From assembly GCA_015680905.1 (NCBI GenBank), contig CM027377.1:56999501-57063500 (forward strand): a stretch of 64,000 bases of DNA. Direction: 5' to 3'. Made by a program: the position numbers and the translations under genes. Source of the stretch: Coptis chinensis (taxonomy: Eukaryota > Streptophyta > Magnoliopsida > Ranunculales > Ranunculaceae). The notes beneath the pieces were generated by a model. That model made no database searches. It was not told the DNA's origin and saw only the letters and a program-made list of their open reading frames with translations. Below, in pieces: positions 11,095 to 21,409 of the stretch; positions within the stretch are counted from its first letter, which is position 1; the number at the start of each line of letters is the position of its first letter.

Positions 11095-13130
11095 ATGGCT
11101 TCTCGAAAAACAAACAACGGTGAAAGTATACCTTTTACCGCACAAGTTCAGCATTCACCTTCGATTGGGAATTTACTTTCCAAGTCCGATGGTCCTCGGC
11201 CATCTGCGACTGAGAGAGTGGGTATTCATGTATCCGATCTATCAACTCAGGTAGACTGTCGTCTCCGACAATTGGAGAGCAAGAATAACAATCTGAAGAA
11301 ATAGCTGCGTCAACTTCTTGAAGATGATTCAGGGTCCACGGCAAAAAGTGTTTGGGATCGTTTGAACACTGAAACATCTCTGTCAAAGACTCCGAGTACA
11401 AACTCCCGCACCAAGAGAAACCGCGGCGAAGTAAACTACGAAAGGTTTCGCAAACAAAATGCGCAATGCCGAAAGCCTACACTTTCCAGTGTAATCGTAA
11501 GCGAATCCACAAACTCCTCTACCAACCTTGATGCCGACCACCTTGTCAGGGATCACCAACTCACAAAAGATCTCATGATGAAAACCGGTTTTACCTATTC
11601 GAACTGAATTAAGGGAGATCGGCAAAATATTCATATAGGTCGGCAAGATAGACTACCCAACCAACGAAAAACCAATGAAGTTCCTACCCCAAGCTCTAGA
11701 AGGGGTAGGCAAGTCACTGCAAGTCCTCGTTGCAATAGCAGTATGCGCCGATCTCGACAGCAGCACTATTCACCAAGCAGTTCCAATTCACAACCTAGTC
11801 GCTCAAGTTGTAGTCCCAATCCAAGAGCTCATTGTCGGCCAAAGTATGTTGACAATGGTAGCCATGGAGATGGAGACTCACTTGCATCAGGTCAAGAAAA
11901 TGGTTGTGATAGTCCAACACTCCGTCCGTATTCTCCCAATGTTCACCATAGGAGACGAAGGAACCGAACTCCTCTACTGGCTCGGTCACCTTCACCTACA
12001 TGGATAGGTCGATGAGAACTCACTCCACCTCCTCCGAAGAAATCTTGGCCAAAACGTCCACAGTTCGGTCGTGACCATCGTCAAGGGAATGTTCCATTTT
12101 CTGAACGACGTCTACACGAAATGATACTGAAGGCTGTTAATTAATGATAAGGAGTCATGAGAAAATAAAATACAAAATCTCGCTATCGAGAGTGGTATCG
12201 ATTCTCCCTTCTCTCTCCGAATCCAAACAACTGTTCATCACAAGGACTTCAAGCAGCCAGAATTCGAAAAGTATGATAAGATTGATGGAGATCCTTTGAT
12301 GCATCTTGTTAATTACAGAAACAAGATGATCTTATGGACTTTCGACGATGCTCTTCTTTGCAAGTTATTCCCATCCACACTTATTGGAATTGAGTCGATG
12401 AGATGGTTTAACATGCTTCCAAAAAGATCCATCCACAATTTTACTGATCTGGCTTACAAGTTTGCCTAGCATTTTCGTCACAACTGGAAAGAACCGAAAC
12501 ATATTGATTCTCTATTCAGTATTAAACAACAAAAAGAAAAGCTTAGTAAGTTTGTTGCTAGATTTCGAAAAGCGGCTGTTGAAATCCCAGATGCATCTGA
12601 TATTCTTGTCATTTATGCCTTCAAGGAAGGCATTAATTATGATAGGGACGGCATTTACAACTCTATTGTAAAAGACGTCCCAACAACTCGCTATGAACTT
12701 TTTTCTCAAACTCAATAGTTTATTCGAGTTGAAGATGATGCATCGGCACGAGTTCACAGAGATAGGGATCGAATAAGCAAGCCACAGGAACAGAGTCAAA
12801 AACCGAAGTTTCAACAAACAACCGATCAAAAGTCTAAGAGTGATGGTAGGCCACAATAATGGAACGTCAAAGAACAAAAGAAACTTCCAGAGTTAAAGCT
12901 TACCGCCCTCAACGAAGTACTTGTTGAATTGTTATCTATGAGAAGATTAAGGGAAAGAATATCTTATCTCCACCTTTTCCTCTCTCCGAAGATACCAAGG
13001 CTACACGTGACAAATCCCTGTGGTGCAAATTTCACGATGATTTTGGTCATGAAACTGAACAATGCCGATCTCTAAGGGGTAAAATCCAAGGTTTGATCGA
13101 GAAGGGTATGCTCCATGATTACGTGCTGGG
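11095..13130 (+). mobile_element. gag region of the nested element
   Basis: The first ATG, at 11095, gives MASRKTNNGESIPFTAQVQ. The conserved gag core appears near 12255-12720 (QPEFEKYDKIDGDPLMHLVN, MRWFNMLPKRSIHNFTDLAY, EKLSKFVARFRKAAVEI), the layout of Tat-lineage gag. A C-x2-H...H-x4-C-like stretch (WCKFHDDFGHETEQCRSLRG, about 13021-13080) is followed by KIQGLIEKGMLHDYV. The region is broken. Confidence 0.75.
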
Positions 13131-13422
13131 TAAAACGAAACAAGCTTTAGTCGTTACCGCACTCAATGTAATCAAAGTCGGTCATGCCAGAGTTGATTCA
13201 ATCTCTAACACCCAGCACAAGAATTTCAATCACTCCAAGATCACTGATCTCAGCCACCACTATGTTTATAGTGGATATGATTTTCTCCACGGAATGGGTA
13301 CTGAAACTTATAAGGAAGGACCTCTTTGTTGGACTGACAATGACCTGATAGGAGTGCACCATCCTCATTAAGATGCCGTTGTAATACAAGCTTTTGTTGG
13401 AATTCATCGTGTGTAGAAAATC

Positions 13423-13740
13423 ATGATCGATATAGGTAGTTCGGCAAGTGTGATCTACAAGCGTTGTTACAAAGGACTCAACCTCCCCGAGAAAATGATA
13501 ATTCCCGATCCAAATCCTATCATTGGCTTCGATGGGACAACAACAACATCAGTTGGTAGATGCTCTCTTCCGGTGACATTAATGAACAAGGAAGTTACAA
13601 TTGATTTTCTTCTCTTGGATTGTAACTCCTCATACAATGTCATTATGGGAAGAGATTGGATTCACTCAATGGGAGCTGTCGTTTCTACTTTCCATCAGGC
13701 TATCAAGTTCTGGTGTGATGGTATGGTATGCAAAGTTTGA
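13423..13740 (+). mobile_element. Protease segment of the nested element
   Basis: The 105-residue open stretch reads MIDIGSSASVIYKRCY, then PIIGFDGTTTTSVG, LPVTL, LLLDCNSSYNVIMGRDWIH. This is the retropepsin layout of Tat/Ogre elements, where the active-site triad is usually D-G/S-S and the usual ILGRxWLH block follows. The initial RT block follows at about 13900-14250. Confidence 0.75.
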
Positions 13741-14756
13741 AGTGATCAGATAGCAGCTTTGAAGTGCCATGAGTCTGTACTCGAAGATTATAAAGATTCG
13801 GAAGTCAAGGGTAACACCATCCTAAATGTCGATGGGAAAAAGTAGTAATTACAGAAATCCATTGGCTGGGTAAACGCTATGGAGTAGCGTTTAGGTGGCC
13901 CCCCGACCATCAACAGACTCCTCGAAGTACAGATCGGCAACAAGGAAGAAGAAACCACCTTTATTTCTGCGGAAATTTCCAAGAAGGAACAGGATGATCT
14001 CATTGAGCTTTTGAAGAAAAATTGCACAGTGTTTGCGTGGATGGTCGAACAAATGCCTGGGATTGATCCTTCACTTGCATGTCACAGGCTGGATATCGAC
14101 AAAACACAATAACCAGTGCGTCAGAAGCCTTGCCGAATGGCTCCCGATTGAAAGCTCAAAGTGAAAGAAGAGATCGACTATTGAGCAGCTTGTTCAGTCT
14201 CTATGTGATACTAAACAAGGTTACACCCAATTTGGAGGGCTTCGTCCATTTGGGGTGTCAACTCTGTTTGCTGGTTGGGACAAAAACTATAGATTCCAGC
14301 TTTACATGAGTGACCCCAAATGGAAACTATAGTGGGTGGAAAGTCGCAAAGAATAGGAGGAAACAACCAAACCGCCCCAATAAATCTTGAAAACAGGATT
14401 ACAAAGATGATATCACAAGGGAGGAGGCTGTTTAACTTGCACTTAAGGTGCTCAATAAGACCATGGACAACACTAGTCTCACTCCAGCCTGTTGCAGAGG
14501 AGCCTTGAGTAACGTCCCATCTTTAAGAACTATTTTCGCTGCAATCTTACTTCAGGCATATTTGGATTACTTTAATGCGTCTAATTTGGGTACTCAACTG
14601 GATGCTTATTGCTGATGCTTTTTACTTATGGTTTCTTTGTACTTATCTGAACCATGCCATAGTATTTCCAGGTGATGTTCTAATGGTATATTTTTTCGCA
14701 AAAAAAAAAAACTCCTTTGCTACACAGGCTTTGCCCATGTAACAAAGAGAGGGCGA

Positions 14757-15498
14757 TGTTCCGGCCCCCACAAATGTGGCCCAATAAAAGCCCAATTCAA
14801 TACAAGCCCATGCTTAGAGCCCATCTATAAAAAAGCCCATGCTCAGAGCTCATCTATAAAAGTCCATGCTCGAGCTCATCTATAAAAAAGCCCATGCCAT
14901 GCTTTCGGTTATCTACAAAAAAGTCCACGCTCAGAGCTTATCTATGAAAAAGCCCACGCTCAAAGCCTTCATCCCACACAGTTGTCCGCCAGTTCTCCAA
15001 CTTCATCACATGAGCTAACAGTTCTCTCGCCATTTCTCCAACTTCTTTCCACGAGCTGACAGTTCTCCCGCCAGTTCTCCAACTTCATCCCACGAGCTGA
15101 CAGTTGTCCTCCAGTTCTCCAACTTCACCCCACGAGCTGACAGATGCCCCGCTAGTTCTCCAATTTCATCCCACGAGCTGACAGTTCTCCCACCAGTTCT
15201 CCAACTTCATCCCACGAGCTGACAGTTCACCCGCCAGTTTTCCAACTTCATCTCACGATTGGAATATTGGAGAACGAGGAAGTAACTATCACCAATCCTA
15301 CCTATAAAATCGAACCTTCGTCATTTTTTCAGAACTACGCAATCGAGACTTGATCCCAAGCAATATCTTTGGGTACGTAGGCAACTTCAAAACCGAAGTC
15401 CAGTCTCATCTTTCCCTAATCACCATCTCCTTCACCATCTCCAAAAACCATTACTTCCAACCCTCAACTGGTGTGTTTTGGCAAATCTTGCTGAAACA
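14757..15498 (+). repeat. 3' LTR of the nested element
   Basis: It matches the 5' LTR end to end, TGTTCCGG to GAAACA, and carries its own 41-bp array at 14968-15246. It is slightly shorter (742 versus 780 bp), mainly in the AAAAAGCCC array. Confidence 0.9.
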
Positions 15499-15503
15499 GT
15501 TTC

Positions 15504-16033
15504 CTTTGGACATCATTAATGTATGTGAGGAATATAAATATCTGCTGCATTTGAGAGAATGAAACTTGAGTGAATCTATCAGAGAGTCTGTGTTTTAACA
15601 TATTCCTGTGAGAACCCACCTTAAGGACGCTCTCCAAAAGTTTCAGAAACAACTCTGCTTTTGGATTTCATTGCTCATGTTCATTCATTTATCTTTAGAT
15701 GATTAAATTACTGTACATATGTTATTCTAAGTTCAAAGGAGCTTGTCCTTATTCCCCGCTAATGAGATATATAGACTTCTGAGAATAAATAAGGAACAAG
15801 ACCCTTTGTACTAGATAGAAGAAGTTTGTGAGTACCACCTTTGGAAAACTCTCACGAGACTTAAAGCTCATCCACTAGGGAATTCCTAGTGGTTTAAGGC
15901 CTTGTTGCATATGGTCAATGCAATCGCACTTTGCGAAACGAGATTAGTATAACTCTTCGAAACGAGATTAGTATAACTTATAGCTGACAAAACAATCACC
16001 CAAGCATAAGGAGATCAACCGCAGTTGGAGTAT
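15504..16033 (+). promoter_or_regulatory. 3' untranslated region of copy A, second part
   Basis: It continues copy A after the nested element and aligns with copy B 52775-53311. It includes the three-palindrome cluster at 15872-15928 and a worn polypurine-like stretch just before the LTR. Confidence 0.6.
15872..15928 (+). promoter_or_regulatory. Conserved three-palindrome cluster, copy A
   Basis: CCACTAGG-GAATT-CCTAGTGG (8-bp arms), then AAGGCCTT, then TTGCAT-ATGGTCA-ATGCAA (6-bp arms), all within about 57 bases and about 110 bases upstream of the LTR. Copies at 53141-53195 and, on the minus strand, 28615-28561 are nearly identical. The neighbouring sequence is clearly more diverged. Confidence 0.7.
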
Positions 16034-16880
16034 TAATCAGCTCCCAAATGTGCGTTTTATTACCCTTACATTACTGCATTACAACCCTTTTTACGTATTA
16101 TGAAAAGACAACTCATAGCTTTTATTGCCTTTTTCAGGTTACAGAGCAATTCAGACACTTATCATAAAAGCTGCATCTTAGCACCAAAAGGAGCCTTATT
16201 TACACTTATTATGAAGACTCAAAGCTGCTATGAAAAAGTGCTAAAAAAGTCAAAGTCAAAAGTCAAGGACTGAAAACCAGAGAACTGAAAGTCACGTCCT
16301 TAATTCGGAAGACTAGAGATGGATGTCCTTTATACAAAAGAAGACTTGCTCAAAACCTAACTTGATCAAGAAAATATGCAAAAACAAAAGAAAAAACAAA
16401 AAGGAAAACCATAAAGCAACCATGGTAAGGTGTTTTGATTATAGAGGGAGATGACAAATCAGACTTTTGTAAAAGTAGGGGTATAAGAACCAAAAAGTAG
16501 GAGGAGAGAATGCACCTAGACTTATTCAAGTGTCATGTAGGAATAGTGTAGGATTTATTTTTCAAGTCATTTACATTCAAGTTTGTTTTACTTTTTATTC
16601 TTCAATTCCATCCTTTTTATTTTAAGTTTATGTTTCAATCATATCATTCAATCATAGTTATTTTTTTCAAGTTTATGTTTTAATCATTCAATCAAACAAG
16701 TTTCTTTCAAGTTTTCTTTCATCAATCAAGTTGTTTCTTTCCAAGTTTTTCATTCAATACAAGTAGATTCCATAAAAACAAGTCCTAAAAGCTAAGAATA
16801 CTACATTTTCTCCATGATAACTCTCATTTAATCCAAGTTCTAAACAATTTATGGTGAACCTCAATCAAATAATATTTGAA
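16034..16880 (+). mobile_element. 3' LTR of copy A
   Basis: It starts TAATCAGCTCCCAAATGTGC and matches copy B's LTR, which starts TGATCAGTCCCCAAATGTGC at 53312. Further matches are ACTCATAGCTTTTATTGCC, a run of AAGTCAAAG-type repeats, and a GAACCAAAAAGTAGGAGG block near 16490. It also matches, inverted, the LTR at 18870-19642. The right end is placed where chromodomain-coding sequence begins. Confidence 0.7.
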
Positions 16881-16884
16881 ATAC

Positions 16885-17640
16885 TTACCAATACTACTAC
16901 TTCAAGTATCTTGTCAAGTGGAAAGATTTGCCACTTTCATAAGCCAGTTGGGAACCAGTTTTCACTCTCACCTCATTCAAGCAGAAGATTGAAGAGTTCA
17001 AGGACAAGAGCGCAATAAGGACGTTTACGCATTAAGTGGGGGAGAGTGTAACAGATGTACAATTGTAATAGTTATGTAATGAGTATATATATGTCAACTA
17101 TATGTCGAAACTAGAGTCTAAACCATTCCAAATGATATTAGGCAGATATATGCCATTTTGGAGGTTAACACCTTCTCGTATGCTCCCTAATTCATTTCCA
17201 TCTTTTAGTACGTTTCGAGACACCCCAAATAGAGGGGTTGAACATATAAATCGGAGCATCGAGTTGGGACTTATGCCTAGTTGAAGTTTCAACCTGGTTC
17301 AATGTTCCCTTTTGATTGTACGAGAAAAATAGTTTTGACATATATGTAGGGGAATAACAAGCATCCTATACAACCAAGATTGTTGCCTTCGCTTGCCACA
17401 ATTGTATTGTTGATTACTTGAATGAAAGCTATTTGATGCCTTCTTATGAACTGCTTACTTGCTGCTTCCGCTCACTACGTACAATTGTGATATGATTATT
17501 GTTCACTCAAACACCACTAGCTTGCACTCCTCACTCAAATAACAGGCTTGCTTGGGACAAGTTACGCCCAAGCGCAGCACGACATGCACTACATCCAAAT
17601 GTGTCCATGACACCTGTGCATCATACGTCTCCAACAAATT
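16885..17640 (+). mobile_element. Chromovirus 3' end: chromodomain, PPT and partial LTR
   Basis: The translation at 16907-17020 gives KYLVKWKDLP, ASWEPVFTLTSFKQKIEEF and KDKSAIRTF. This is the chromodomain at the end of chromovirus integrase, which targets insertion to chromatin. A purine tract GTGGGGGAGAG (17036-17046) is followed by TGTAACAGATG, the usual LTR opening, at 17048. The LTR is traceable to about 17640. The element is an old remnant with no other part in reach. Confidence 0.65.
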
Positions 17641-18869
17641 CAAAAAACCATATGTAATTGTTCAAATGGAACCATAGTTATAATTATCCTAAAAGCAAAT
17701 GCATTTCGATTCTCTTTTTTTTTTATCAAAATGTTTAAATATTATGAAACCACCTTTATATCCATTGCACTGAAAGCCCTGCATAAAAAAAAAGATCCAC
17801 AATCGATTTATATATATCCAAACTCTGTTCTCAACAATAGCTGGATCTAATAATTTAATAACTTACTGCATTGGAACCGCAAAACAAAACATAAAAAAAA
17901 ATAATAATAATAAAAAACAAAAAACGATCCTTCTTCCCTATCGCCGCACTACTTGTGCGACACCTCACCCCATCGCCGCCCCCTTCTAGTAGAACTTACT
18001 GGTTATTGCCACCGCCACCACCATCCCTTACCATCACCATTGTCTGCCTACCACCATCTTCACCATTTCCCCACTGATCTCTAACGTTCTCAAACTAGTC
18101 AACTCCTTCACCAATTTTTAACCCGCACCACCAATTCAAACCGTCTCACAATCCCACCCCTTCCATCACCATTTGCCTTCCAAAAACCTATCGACAACCG
18201 ACGACATCACCTTTTACCCACCTTCCCCATTTCCACACCGCCACCCAATGCTCCAACGAAACCTTCACCATAATCAACCCCTAACCGATGCCTTCAACCT
18301 TTAGCAACAACCCCTTTACAGTTTGCTCATTACCAATAGCCCCTTAATTCACCAGCACCGAAAAAAAAAACCCCCCCAAACAAAAAAACCCAAAAAAAAA
18401 AAAACTTTTATGTTTCGGGTTTTGTTTGACCGGATGTGGGATTTGCTAGTTATCGACGGGATTTGGGATTTGTTTGTTTTGGGTTTTGTTAGGCTAGATT
18501 TGGGATTTGTTGTGCGGCACTGGATTTGGGTTTTGTTTGTTTTGGGTTTTGTTAGACCGGATTTGGGATTTATTGTGTTGCTGACAGGATTAGGCGAGGG
18601 AAGAAAGGCAATGCAGTTGCTTCTTACACTACAGATCTTACACGCACAACACAGAGGGGTGACAATAATACCCATAATCTGTTTGTTGTTGCTTCCTATC
18701 TTGATGAGACGTTACTTGATAGTGCATTTAATCTTTGAGTATTGGGGTGTATTTGAGGTTCACCATGGAATGTTCAAGAAGAATGAATGGGAGTTTGATG
18801 AAGGGGGGAAAGTAGTTTCAATGGGTTGTTCCTTTAAAGTTCCTACTTTGATTGGTTTTGCAAAAAGAA
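17641..18869. other. Non-coding, low-complexity stretch
   Basis: It contains A-rich runs (17880-17930), a C/A-rich CACCATC stretch (17940-18320), a C-run/A-run pair at 18360-18405 and a TTTGGG-rich tandem repeat. A 183-codon open frame at 18323-18874 is a by-product of this composition. No gene is supported. Confidence 0.5.
18459..18585 (+). repeat. Two tandem 63-bp G/T-rich units
   Basis: Units begin GGATTTGGGATTTGTTTGTT at 18459 and GGATTTGGGTTTTGTTTGTT at 18522. A third, partial relative precedes them near 18432. Confidence 0.75.
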
Positions 18870-19642
18870 GATGACTTATATTATAATGAAGACTTGAATG
18901 AAAGCAATGAAATGAAACTTGAGTTGAATGAAAACATTGATTAGAGCTTGCAAAACATAGAGAACTTGAATGAAAACTTGGATTGAATAACTTGATAAAC
19001 AACTTGGATTCAAAAACTTATAACAACAAAAAGAAAATAAAGCAAATAAAATACTTGGAAAAATAAAGGACTTGAATTGAAATTCTACACTACTCCTACA
19101 TGACCATAGATTAATTCTAGGTGCTCTCTCTCCTCTCAGTTTTTGGTTTATATACTACACCTTTTACAAATTATAGATTTGCCCTCCTCCCTTGGATTCA
19201 AGCCACTTCATGAATTTGCTTTATATTTTTTCTTAGATGCAAGACACCTCATAAGTTTGCTTTTCCTTTATGCTTTATATTTTTTCTTAGATGCAAGACA
19301 ACTCATGAGTTTGCTTTTCCTTTATGCTTTATACTTTTTGCTTTTGCTTTTGGTTTATTCTTGAGCAAGTTTTAAGCAAGGCTACTTTTGAGACAAACCC
19401 AGTCTTTTAGGTTTGGGTCCTTGACTGCTGATCTTTGACTTTGACTTTTCCGCACTTCCTCATATAAGTTTGAGTCTTCCTAAGCAGCGTTAATATAGCT
19501 TCTTTTAGCGCAAGTGCATATTTTACAATAAGTAGTTTGAAAAGGCCTGTAACCTGCAAAGGGTAGCAAAAGCTATTAGTTGTCTGTTTATTAAGCATAA
19601 GAATGACATATTTGAAGCATTGTAAATATAATAAAACGTACT
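18870..19642 (-). mobile_element. LTR of the copy A/B family, reverse orientation
   Basis: Read on the minus strand it matches copy A's LTR, for example CGTTTTATTATATTTACAATGC near 19640, ATATAAACCAAAAACTGAGAGG near 19150 and CATGTAGGAGTAGTGTAGAA near 19100. The first bases of the LTR are missing where the + strand Tat-like LTR begins. Together with 16034-16880 it forms a large inverted repeat. Confidence 0.7.
19220..19345 (-). repeat. Tandem ~54-bp unit inside the reverse LTR
   Basis: On the + strand, CTTTATATTTTTTCTTAGATGCAAGACA recurs 54 bases later, followed by a third partial copy (CTTTATACTTTTTGC). Both full units continue CTCATRAGTTTGCTTTTCC. Confidence 0.75.
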
Positions 19643-21409
19643 GTGAGTGAGTAATATTCACATCTAATGAATATCAAACACGTGTCCATCACAATAGAAT
19701 TAACAACCAACCTGAAGTCCTTATCCTCCAAGTTCACTTCATAGTGACTTAAGTCAGGCAAGCGATCTAAGCAGCTCACAACCAGTTCGATGTCACCTCT
19801 AGCATCTGACCTACGAACTCGCTTCAAAATGACTCGAGTCGAATGGACGTTCTCGCCCAGAAGCAACCTCTATAATACTTGCTCACCCCACTCCACAACG
19901 GTCAGTAACGTAAATCTTAATTATCACTTTCAAGACCGCATCTTCAGCCATGCACTTCATCAAAGCTCATAACTCGCCATCATGACTGGCGAGTGGGATG
20001 AAGACCAGAACCCGCAGGAGAGCAGGAGGCATGGGCATTTTGCCTATATAAAGAGAATAAGGAACTACGTCTGACCTGATTCAAGTCTCCCCCCAGTAGA
20101 GAAAATTTGATACGTAGGCATTTCGTCCACACGAACTCGGTCAAATCCAACCCATCAATCCCATATCTCTCTTATTGCCTACATTTGTAAGGTTAATCCA
20201 AATCTAACCTTTATATTGGCGCCGTCCATGGCTCGATTTCTTGAGTTCTCAAAACCTTCAAACAAAATCTCAAGCCCACGAAGCATGGAAAGCTTCCAAG
20301 ATCAAGTGAAGAACCTAATCACCCAGATGGGCACGATGAACGATAGCATCACCCTGCTCTGGCAGAAAAATGCTGAATTAAAAGATCAGATTGCCACGCA
20401 CAACCCAAATGGTGCCACTGCAGAAGATGGCATCAATGAGGTCAATCAACAGATTAACAACCTCTCCAAGAGGATTGATCAAAGTACTATGAAGAAGGAC
20501 GCCGCTCAGATCGTCCAGAAGATGCTGAAGACGTATCAAGCGTCCCCCTTCACAACAGATGTACTCAGCAAACCTTCCCCCCAAGATTTCATCCAACCAC
20601 GATTTGCAATGTATGATCGCAGCACGTAGCTCGCTACATTCAAAGCTTCGCACTCTATAGTGCACAAGAGTTCAACCACTTGCAATGCCACTTGTTTCTT
20701 GCAAGCCTGAAAGACGGATTTCGATTAGTTCTACTCATTGGAACTGAACTCCATTGGTAGCTTTAAGAAGCTAACCGATCAATTTGCTAGCTATTACGTC
20801 CACAATAAGCATAAAAAAACCGACCTCGACTCACTTTTCTTATTGTCCTAGAAGAGCGACGAGTCAATCCGCTCCTTCTTAGGACGATTCAAGACCGAGT
20901 TGTTGTCCATGGATAGCAACCTCAAGGACTCCTTCGCCACCTTGGCATTCACCAAGGCTATCCAGAAACACATCTGGCTATATAGGTCAGTAATGAAGGA
21001 GCGTCCTAAAAAATTAGAAGACCTGTACACTCGCGTGTACATGTATATCATGTTATAGGAAGCACTAGACCATGAAGGTGAGTAAGAGGAAGTCGCAGCA
21101 ATCTCAGATGCTGCCCCATCCTCAAAGAAGCGACCTAGACCACAAGGACAGAAGTCTGGTACCAGGACGCACACGAAACGCGAGTTCGTTATGCTTACAA
21201 GATCTCCAAGCTACAAACTGGAGAAAATAAAATTAGCGGCCTATTACCAACCTGAGGTAAAATGGCCAGAAGAAACACCAAGAAAGCCATACTGCACTTT
21301 TCATAAAACTAAGTGCCATGAGACCAACGAATGTCGGGGGATCAAGCATTACCTACAAGACCTCATTAAGGTAGGGCATATCAAGCACTACACTGATATT
21401 GCCGATGGC

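Larger units (their letters stand above)
10262..15498 (+). mobile_element. Nested Tat-type gypsy element with both LTRs and target duplication
   Basis: A 5237-bp element with direct LTRs at 10262-11041 and 14757-15498, both TGTTCCGGCC...GCTGAAACA. It is flanked by a 5-bp target duplication GTTTC (10257-10261 and 15499-15503). The flanks read straight through into sequence matching uninterrupted copy B (52755-52800), so the insertion into copy A is certain. A PBS-like TGGCGCCGT lies at 11046-11054. Parts: gag (about 11095-13130), protease (13423-13740), the start of RT (about 13900-14250), then the 3' LTR. No RNase H or integrase was recognised, so it looks non-autonomous, and its coding parts are broken in several places. 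About 8 differences by eye in the last ~240 bp of the LTRs suggest an age of roughly 1-1.5 million years at common plant rates. Confidence 0.92.
5471..16880 (+). mobile_element. Athila-like retrotransposon copy A (host of a nested element)
   Basis: A broken Ty3/gypsy element of Athila type. Recognisable parts in order are: the gag C-terminal part (5480-5930), the accessory ORF (6733-7017), the env-like region (about 7840-8700), a long 3' untranslated region split by the nested element at 10262-15498, and the 3' LTR (about 16034-16880). No pol part was recognised and no 5' LTR was found. It aligns by eye with copy B at 45-54 kb over the shared parts, including the sequence that flanks the nested element. 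The coding parts carry several breaks. It is older than the element inside it. Confidence 0.75.

Noticed and set aside
18323-18874. 183-codon open frame on the + strand
   Set aside because: It starts in A- and C-runs and passes through a 63-bp G/T-rich tandem repeat. The composition explains the openness, and no domain is visible.
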